64,000 nt of DNA, from positions 1,855,001 to 1,919,000 of the forward strand of contig JAYJMM010000100.1 of assembly GCA_037349105.1 (NCBI GenBank). The letters are read 5' to 3'. The position numbers were made by a program, and so were the translations under genes. This document shows positions 56,189-64,000 of the stretch, piece after piece. Every line of letters starts with the position of its first letter. Positions within the stretch are counted from its first letter, which is position 1. The notes beneath the pieces are model-generated. The model worked only from the letters and a program-made list of their open reading frames with translations. It did no database searches and had not been told where the DNA came from. The stretch is from Limnomonas spitsbergensis (taxonomy: Eukaryota > Chlorophyta > Chlorophyceae > Chlamydomonadales).

Positions 56189-57880
56189 CTTTGCCCGGCA
56201 GGACTGTGGGGAAGCACCACATCAGGGGGGGTATGAGCCAAGGAGCGTGTTAGCGCGACATTTATTTTGCTTGGAGTGAACACAATTTGAGGCTGGCCGC
56301 CCAGGCCTTAAAACTCTGAGACGCTAACACAACATACATGCGCCATGTGTTCCATTCCCATGTCAGTGCTACCAGCCAGATCTTTCTTCGCAATTAGCTG
56401 AACATCCATGTCAATGGAAGCGGCCATTCTGAATATCTCCATGTCAGTTCGAGCCATTGCATCCATGATGTCTTGCCCATGCGGTCCCTTCAGCATGGCA
56501 TCCCTTCCCCCTTTGCTTGCCTGTCGAAAGTAGGAGGAGCAGCAGAAGCAGGGGTGGAGATGCGCGCACGCACCGCCTCGAGTGCATGAGAGTGCGGACG
56601 GGCCAGGTCTGGGCGGGGGTGTGGACGTGTCTGAATGAAAAATGTCGTTTGAGGTCAGGGAGGCCCTGCCAAGGAGGCCTGGGAGAAGCGAAAGTCGGCA
56701 GCGGTGGTCGGCAGGTCGTCTTTTCCGGTCGCCTCGAAACCAGACGATCCTGCCCCCCCCCTATTTCCCGCTCTTTGCAAACGCTCTGTACAGCAGCTTT
56801 GTCATACCCAAAACGCAGAAGATATCATGTAGAATTAATAAATATATAGAGACGTTGTCATATTCCCTAGCTCCTACCTTTCTTACCCCACACATTCCAT
56901 CGCTGTGCCCTCTGGGTTATTTTGCGGTAGGGCCAGAGCCAGCGCGTCTGACGACATGAAGCTTGGCGGGACGACTCTGTTTTTGAATGGCGCCATGCTC
57001 AAGGCATCGGCGGCGGCAGAGCAGCGAGACCCGGCCCGACCGTGTCGGGGCCCATCCAACGCTAGGGCGCCAATGTCTGTTGGATGTGAGTCAGTGGGGC
57101 TGCAATGGGAGGGCTGGCACACGCGGTCATGTGCCCGAAACCGCGTCTGCAGCAGTGCTAATGTCTTCATTCAAATAGCAACAACAAACACGCACATGAC
57201 GAGCTGCCACCCCCCATGCATCCTGTCCCACCCCCAACGGCCACTCACAGGCGGTCACATCGCTGGACGCGCGGCACCCACTGTCGCCTCGCCGCGCATC
57301 AAACCGGTGAGAACGACATATCGTCATTGCATATACATGCAGCGGCAGAGGTGCATTGCAGCGCATATTTATTTTGTGTAGATAGGGTTCCGTATTGCCG
57401 GTGGGTCGGTTGTGTGCCCGTGTGACGAGTCGCTCCCCTCCCCCACTGGCGCCTCGTCGCGCAGCAAGTTGGAGATCCCTAAAACAATTGTTATACCTGC
57501 GCTTTTATCAGAAGATGAGGATGCACGCGCACCTGTTCTCTATATAGGGTTTTGTGTCGATGGAGGTTGTCCTTGCTAGGGATTCCTCCTGCCCTACTCC
57601 CATCCACCCCTGCCATCCTGACCCCCATGCGTACCAGCCCCCCCTACACAACCCTCTCCCGATGTCTCTCGTCCGCCCCCTCCCCCCATTCGGCTCAAGC
57701 CCTCCTCCCCCTCTCCCCTAACGCCTCCCTCCCCCTATCCCCCCTCCCACGTCTACCCTCCCCCTACTTTCTCCTGCCCCCATCTCCCCCACGTGGCTCA
57801 GGCCCCCTCTCCCTCGTGGCCCCATACTCCCCCCATCCGGCTCTGGGCTTTTTCCTCCACCAACGCCCCCTCCCCCCCAT
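56189..57880. other. no supported gene; region between two divergent genes
   Basis: An open plus-strand frame of about 158 codons (56905-57381, DDMKLGGTTLFLNGAMLKAS) has a possible donor at 57087 (GAT|GTGAGT) but no family resemblance that I can name. CGCCTCG(C/T)CGCGCA occurs at 57284 and 57449. 57560-57870 is C-rich. It may hold 5' exons of the CBM20 gene. Confidence 0.45.
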
Positions 57881-60800
57881 ATGCTTCCCCATGCGTTCCA
57901 GGACCATTTCCCCCTCCAACCCTCCCTATGCCCCTCCCAGGTTCCCTTGCTGTCCTCGCGCCCGCAGCTACGGCATCGAGCCCTACGCGTGACGAGCCCC
58001 GCATCTATAATAACCCCCCAGGCCAGCCCTGCTGCCAGCCACAGCCCCCTCACCAGCAACAGCCCCCTCACCAGCAACAGCCACACAAGTAACAACCACA
58101 GCAACAGCAACCACGGCATAAGCAGCAGCCACATCACCAGCAACAGCGGCAGCGGGAGCGCCCCCGTGCACCCGCAGCTCTTCAGCACGAGCGTCGCAAT
58201 CAAGGACGACGATGTTGCGGCTTCGCCATCTTCAGAAAAGCACAACAGCAGCAGCAGGAGCGGCAGCAACCTGGCAGCTTGTCACTTACTGGTGCCGAGA
58301 TACATCGGGCAAGGGCGCAGGTGCAAGGGCGGGGGGAGAAAGTGGTGCTCTTGTGTGAGCTGTGTCAGCTTCCCTTGAGAGAGAGGCACATGCGGAGCAA
58401 TGACTGCCTCTCTCTCATGGGGGCCTCGTGGGGCCTCATGACTGCCTCTCTCTCTTACAAGGGTGCAGGTGCGAGGGCAGGGGGGAGAGAGTGGTCCACT
58501 TGTGTGAGCTGTGTCATCTTCCCATGAGAGAGAGGCACATGTGGAGCAATATTGCCTCTCCCTCATGGGGCCTCATGACTGCCTCTCTCTCATGGGGCCT
58601 CATAACTGCCTCTCTCTCATGGGGCCTCATAACTGCCTCTCTCTCATGGGGCCTCGTGACTGCCTCTCTCTCATGGGGCCTCATGACTGCCTCTCTCTCA
58701 TGGGGCCTCATAACTGCCTCTCTCTCATGGGGCCTCATAACTGCCTCTCTCTCATGGGGCCTCATAACTGCCTCTCTCTCATGGGGCCTCATGACTGCCT
58801 CTCTCTCATGGGGCCTCATGACTGCCTCTCTCTCATGGGGCCTCATGACTGCCTCTCTCTCATGGGGCCTCATAACTGCCTCTCTCTCATGGGGCCTCAT
58901 AACTGCCTCTCTCTCATGGGGCCTCATAACTGCCTCTCTCTCATGGGGCCTCATAACTGCCTCTCTCTCATGGGGCCTCATGACTGCCTCTCTCTCATGG
59001 GGCCTCATGACTGCCTCTCTCTCATGGGGCCTCATAACTGCCTCTCTCTCATGGGGCCTCATGACTGCCTCTCTCTCATGGGGCCTCATAACTGCCTCTC
59101 TCTCATGGGGCCTCATAACTGCCTCTCTCTCATGGGGCCTCATAACTGCCTCTCTCTCATGGGGCCTCATAACTGCCTCTCTCTCATGGGGCCTCATGAC
59201 TGCCTCTCTCTCATGGGGCCTCATGACTGCCTCTCTCTCATGGGGCCTCATGACTGCCTCTCTCTCATGGGGCCTCATGACTGCCTCTCTCTCATGGGGC
59301 CTCATGACTGCCTCTCTCTCATGGGGCCTCATAACTGCCTCTCTCTCATGGGGCCTCATAACTGCCTCTCTCTCATGGGGCCTCATAACTGCCTCTCTCT
59401 CATGGGGCCTCATAACTGCCTCTCTCTCATGGGGCCTCATGACTGCCTCTCTCTCATGGGGCCTCATGACTGCCTCTCTCTCATGGGGCCTCATAACTGC
59501 CTCTCTCTCATGGGGCCTCATAACTGCCTCTCTCTCATGGGGCCTCATAACTGCCTCTCTCTCATGGGGCCTCATGACTGCCTCTCTCTCATGGGGCCTC
59601 ATGACTGCCTCTCTCTCATGGGGCCTCGTGACTGCCTCTCTCTCATGGGGCCTCATAACTGCCTCTCTCTCATGGGGCCTCATAACTGCCTCTCTCTCAT
59701 GGGGCCTCGTGACTGCCTCTCTCTCATGGGGCCTCATGACTGCCTCTCTCTCATGGGGCCTCATAACTGCCTCTCTCTCATGGGGCCTCATGACTGCCTC
59801 TCTCTCATGGGGCCTCATGACTGCCTCTCTCTCATGGGGCCTCATGACTGCCTCTCTCTCATGGGGCCTCATAACTGCCTCTCTCTCATGGGGCCTCATG
59901 ACTGCCTCTCTCTCATGGGGCCTCATAACTGCCTCTCTCTCATGGGGCCTCATGACTGCCTCTCTCTCATGGGGCCTCATGACTGCCTCTCTCTCATGGG
60001 GCCTCATGACTGCCTCTCTCTCATGGGGCCTCATAACTGCCTCTCTCTCATGGGGCCTCATGACTGCCTCTCTCTCATGGGGCCTCATAACTGCCTCTCT
60101 CTCATGGGGCCTCATAACTGCCTCTCTCTCATGGGGCCTCATAACTGCCTCTCTCTCATGGGGCCTCATAACTGCCTCTCTCTCATGGGGCCTCATAACT
60201 GCCTCTCTCTCATGGGGCCTCATGACTGCCTCTCTCTCATGGGGCCTCATGACTGCCTCTCTCTCATGGGGCCTCGTGACTGCCTCTCTCTCATGGGGCC
60301 TCATAACTGCCTCTCTCTCATGGGGCCTCATGACTGCCTCTCTCTCATGGGGCCTCATAACTGCCTCTCTCTCATGGGGCCTCATAACTGCCTCTCTCTC
60401 ATGGGGCCTCATGACTGCCTCTCTCTCATGGGGCCTCATAACTGCCTCTCTCTCATGGGGCCTCATAACTGCCTCTCTCTCATGGGGCCTCGTGACTGCC
60501 TCTCTCTCATGGGGCCTCATGACTGCCTCTCTCTCATGGGGCCTCGTGACTGCCTCTCTCTCATGGGGCCTCATAACTGCCTCTCTCTCATGGGGCCTCA
60601 TAACTGCCTCTCTCTCATGGGGCCTCATGACTGCCTCTCTCTCATGGGGCCTCATGACTGCCTCTCTCTCATGGGGCCTCATAACTGCCTCTCTCTCATG
60701 GGGCCTCATGACTGCCTCTCTCTCATGGGGCCTCATGACTGCCTCTCTCTCATGGGGCCTCATGACTGCCTCTCTCTCATGGGGCCTCATGACTGCCTCT

Positions 60801-63800
60801 CTCTCATGGGGCCTCATAACTGCCTCTCTCTCATGGGGCCTCATGACTGCCTCTCTCTCATGGGGCCTCATAACTGCCTCTCTCTCATGGGGCCTCATAA
60901 CTGCCTCTCTCTCATGGGGCCTCATGACTGCCTCTCTCTCATGGGGCCTCATGACTGCCTCTCTCTCATGGGGCCTCGTGACTGCCTCTCTCTCATGGGG
61001 CCTCATAACTGCCTCTCTCTCATGGGGCCTCATGACTGCCTCTCTCTCATGGGGCCTCATAACTGCCTCTCTCTCATGGGGCCTCATAACTGCCTCTCTC
61101 TCATGGGGCCTCATAACTGCCTCTCTCTCATGGGGCCTCATGACTGCCTCTCTCTCATGGGGCCTCATAACTGCCTCTCTCTCATGGGGCCTCATAACTG
61201 CCTCTCTCTCATGGGGCCTCATGACTGCCTCTCTCTCATGGGGCCTCATGACTGCCTCTCTCTCATGGGGCCTCATAACTGCCTCTCTCTCATGGGGCCT
61301 CATGACTGCCTCTCTCTCATGGGGCCTCATAACTGCCTCTCTCTCATGGGGCCTCATAACTGCCTCTCTCTCATGGGGCCTCATAACTGCCTCTCTCTCA
61401 TGGGGCCTCATAACTGCCTCTCTCTCATGGGGCCTCATGACTGCCTCTCTCTCATGGGGCCACAGGACTGCCCCTTTCTCTTACAAGGGCGCATGTGCGA
61501 GGGCGGGGAGAGAGAGTGGTCTCCTTGTGTGAGCTGTATCCCCTTCTCAACCCTATCCGGCACATCCCACTCCACGGCCCTTATGCTGCACATAGTAATC
61601 ATTCCCCATCTGCTGCGCCCATCACCCCATGCGCTCATCACCCCATGCGCTCATCACCCCATGCGCTCATCACCCCATGCGCCCGTCACACCCATGCGCC
61701 CGTCACCCCATGCACCCATCACCCCATGCGCCCATCACCCCATGCGCCCGTCACCCCATGCGCTTATCACCTCATGCGACCGTCACCCCATGCGCCCGTC
61801 ACACCCATGGGCCCGTCACACCCCATGCGACTGTCACCCCATGCGCTTATCAACCATGCGACCGTCACCCCATGCGCTTATCAACCATGCGACCGTCACC
61901 CCATGCGCTTATCAACCATGCGACCGTCACCCCATGCGCTTATCAACCATGCGACCGTCACCCCATGCGCTTATCAACCATGCGACCGTCACCCCATGCG
62001 CTTATCAACCATGCGACTGTCACCCCATGCGCCTGTCACACCCATGCGCCCGTCACACCCATGCGCCCATCACCCCATGCGCCCTGCCTCTTCTGCCAGG
62101 TTGATGGTCGTGGGTAATGTGCGCCAGCTGGGCGCGTGGCGCCAGTCTCAGGGCGTACCGCTCCTTCCCAGCAGTCAGGACGAGAACATGTACAGCGCAT
62201 CCGTACTGCTGCCTCTGGGGGAGAAGATCGAGGCCAAGGTGTGGGGAGGAAGGGGTGGTGCGTGTGAATCATGTGTGTCTTGTGAACAGGGCTGCTGGTT
62301 CTTCTGCTGAGACCCCTGAATGACGGATATTAGATACGGGTCTAAACCCTCATCCCTAAACCTTGAATGAGGGATATTAGATACGGGTCTAAACCCGCAT
62401 CCCTAAACCTTGAATGAGGGATATTGGATACGGGTCTAAACCCTCATCACTTAACCCTGAATGGTGGATCCTGGTCTTTGCCCTAACACCCAACCCTGAA
62501 TCCTGAATGGTGGACCCTGATCTAATTTGTGTACGTACAGCTGCTTGTGTCCCCTCTTGTCCCACACTTCCATAGCTGACTGCCCCTCACACTTCCATAG
62601 CTGACTGCCCCTCACACTTCCATAGCTGCCCGCCTCTCACACTGGGATAAATCTTCAATGCCTAGCCACCCTTCCTGCTCGTGCAGCTGCCTCCTTTCCC
62701 TGCATGCAAGTGAGACAACTGAGAAACCTAGATGAAAGACTTCAGATGAGACCCTAAATGACAAATCCTCAAATTCAAAAACATAAATAGCATGGTTACC
62801 ATTGTATGGTTACTCTTGTGCAGTTACTCTTGTGTAGTTATTCTTGTGCGGTTACTCTTATGTGAGCAGGTGCTTGCATTCCACGCGAGAGAAAGAGAGA
62901 AATATAAACGATAACGCACAAATGATGGATATTGAACTTGGATGACTAAAGAGCCTGACTATATGTGTACCTGCAGCTGCTTGCGTTCCCTGTGCAAGGC
63001 GAGCCGGTGTGGGAGGCAGGCCCTAACCGCTGTTGGAGCCTGGACCTTCCGGCCGCGCTGGCAGCTGGGAGCAGAGCGGGGACAGCGCAGCAGCAGCAGC
63101 AGCAGCAACAACATGAGAGGGAGGACAGGGCGGAGGAGCCTGGGGGAGGCTTTCTAGTGATGATGCACTGGGGTATGCCTACCGCCGCGACCGAGGCGAT
63201 ATACTTCCCGCCACTGCCGGCAGGTAGGTGGGTGGGCATTGTACAATAACTGGTCACATTTTTGAAAGATTTAGTTGAAAGGTGAAAAGCTCAGCTTAGG
63301 AAGAGTTTCCTGCGCCAGTGCTGTTTAGGGTTTACAGTGTGCACCGGAAAGTACTTTTGGCAGGCCTTGGATCAGCTACCACTGGGTCGAAGGGGACAGA
63401 ACCTTGATCTGGCTGGAGGCGCATGTTGTTTGTTATGTGTTTGGTGCCACAGTGGCGAGTTTAGGGTTGTGGGTTCATAGCAGTTTCTGTAGGGTCACCT
63501 CCACATATTGGCCCCCCTCACCCCGCCCCCTCACTGGCTTTGGTCAAAGATGCGATACGAGCCCCAACTCGCGAATCAAACCAAAAGCCTCAAGCCCTAG
63601 ACCCAAGACAAACCCTAACCCTGAACCACCAAATCACTCCCGTCCACTCCAGGAGCCATGATGGGCTCAGACAACTTGCTAGACCTTGCGGCAGCAGGCG
63701 ACAGCGACGGCAGCATCTATGGCAGCAGCGGCGGTGACGGGAAAGGAAGCACGGACGCCACGACGACCTCAGTGGTCCTTTCTCCAGGAGGCGAGGAGCT

Positions 63801-63908
63801 GGGCCTGGCTGTGGACCCTCGCCCCATGTGCCAGTTCACGGTGCCGCACAAGGCAACTCAGTCTGGGGAATACCTTCTGCTCTGTGGTAGCTTGCCGGAG
63901 CTGGGCAG
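57881..63908 (+). CDS. protein with tandem CBM20 starch-binding domains (partial, continues past right edge)
   Basis: Four exons join in phase: 57881-58320, 62100-62238, 62977-63223 and 63653-63908 (1082 nt, phase 2 at the last donor). The first CBM20 runs across exons 1-3: CHLLVPRYIGQGRR, LMVVGNVRQLGAW, LLPLGEKIEAK, VWEAGPNRCWSLDLP. The second begins in exon 4: CQFTVPHKATQSGEYLLLCG, SLPELGR. The VGN..LG.W and WE.GPNR words are the core of the family, which binds starch and related alpha-glucans. Ahead of the first domain lie about 120 residues rich in Ser and Asn, possibly a plastid leader if the ATG at 57881 is right; an acceptor at 57967 (CCGCAG|CTACGG) is an alternative start of the exon. 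Gln and Asp/Gly runs separate the two domains. Candidates include an LCI9-like pyrenoid starch protein or the N-terminus of a larger starch enzyme; the window stops before any catalytic domain. Confidence 0.83.
58321..58560 (+). repeat. exon-end copies, 1-2 (CBM20 exon 57881-58320), about 135 bp
   Basis: AAGGGTGCAG|GTGCGAGGGC at 58458 repeats AAGGGCGCAG|GTGCAAGGGC. A third copy, AAGGGCGCATGTGCGAGGGC, lies at 61486, on the far side of the 27-bp array. Confidence 0.82.
58540..61470. repeat. 27-bp minisatellite, about 108 copies
   Basis: Unit ATGGGGCCTCATGACTGCCTCTCTCTC. Nearly all variation is one A/G site (CATAACT or CATGACT) and a rarer CGTGACT. The unit is a multiple of three and stop-free, producing false frames of 974, 1034 and 1197 codons. 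Intron of the CBM20 gene. Confidence 0.95.
61610..62090. repeat. CACCCCATGCGC-based 16- and 31-bp repeats
   Basis: First half: CATCACCCCATGCGCC units of 15-17 bp. Middle (61850-62020): GACCGTCACCCCATGCGCTT then ATCAACCATGC, six copies. They run into the acceptor of exon 62100. Confidence 0.9.
62300..62530. repeat. about 61-bp repeat, 3-4 copies
   Basis: TGAATGAGGGATATTAGATA then CGGGTCTAAACCC, with CCTAAACCTTGAATGA links. Intronic in the CBM20 gene. Confidence 0.85.
62531..62976 (+). repeat. exon-start copies, 3 (CBM20 exon 62977-63223), 100-180 bp apart
   Basis: TACAGCTGCTTGTGTCCCCT (62537), TGCAGCTGCCTCCTTTCCCT (62683) and GAGCAGGTGCTTGCATTCCA (62865) echo TGCAG|CTGCTTGCGTTCCCT at the exon. 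Confidence 0.78.
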
Positions 63909-64000
63909 GTTGGTGCATGCGGCGCGTTGGACAAATGGACAAATGAATACAATTAGAAGCGTAGCGGTAACCTGAGGTGCCCCTCCATCCCTCCGCACAA

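Noticed and set aside
58428..62104. Open frames of 974-1197 codons on both strands
   Set aside because: They are the 27-bp stop-free repeat, whose length is a multiple of three, plus the CACCCCATGCGC repeat; the array is intronic between two CBM20 exons.

Overview
This window reads as nuclear DNA of a green alga, most likely a chlorophycean of the Chlamydomonadales. The signs are many short GC-rich exons with consensus GT-AG introns, plant-type TTTAGGG telomere-like words scattered through introns, a thylakoid STN8/STL1-type kinase, class III nucleotide cyclases split over micro-exons, and a starch-binding protein. No bacterial-style gene, rRNA or CRISPR is visible. Species-level assignment is inference only. 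Exons were assembled by hand from splice sites, reading phase and family resemblance; no search was run.

Layout: (1) 0.98-5.98 kb, minus: C-terminal half of a class III adenylate/guanylate cyclase-like gene that runs off the left edge. (2) 6.74-13.07 kb, plus: a second cyclase with a membrane anchor and both metal-binding aspartates. (3) 14.87-25.19 kb, plus: an eight-exon HAUS8/AUG8 (QWRF family) augmin-subunit-like gene. (4) 26.3-28.4 kb, minus: a decayed LINE with an apurinic-type endonuclease. (5) 28.6-28.8 kb, plus: an orphan protein kinase C-lobe. (6) 31.1-43.1 kb, minus: a ten-exon, apparently complete STN8/STL1 thylakoid kinase (565 codons plus stop). (7) 45.2-56.1 kb, minus: an eight-exon secretory-type glycosyltransferase with a long Pro/Ser/Ala/Gly stalk. 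(8) 57.9-63.9 kb, plus: N-terminal part of a protein with two CBM20 starch-binding domains, running off the right edge.

The genes do not form a pathway. Their common feature is architectural. At some 35 splice junctions, spread over all six spliced genes, the exon edge together with its splice site has been copied in tandem into the neighbouring intron, from one up to about 17 times, with units from 21 to about 180 bp. The introns are therefore largely made of diverged copies of exon edges, each carrying a decoy donor or acceptor. The long open frames in several of these arrays, and in the 27-bp, 31-bp and 15-bp minisatellites, are repeat artefacts rather than genes.
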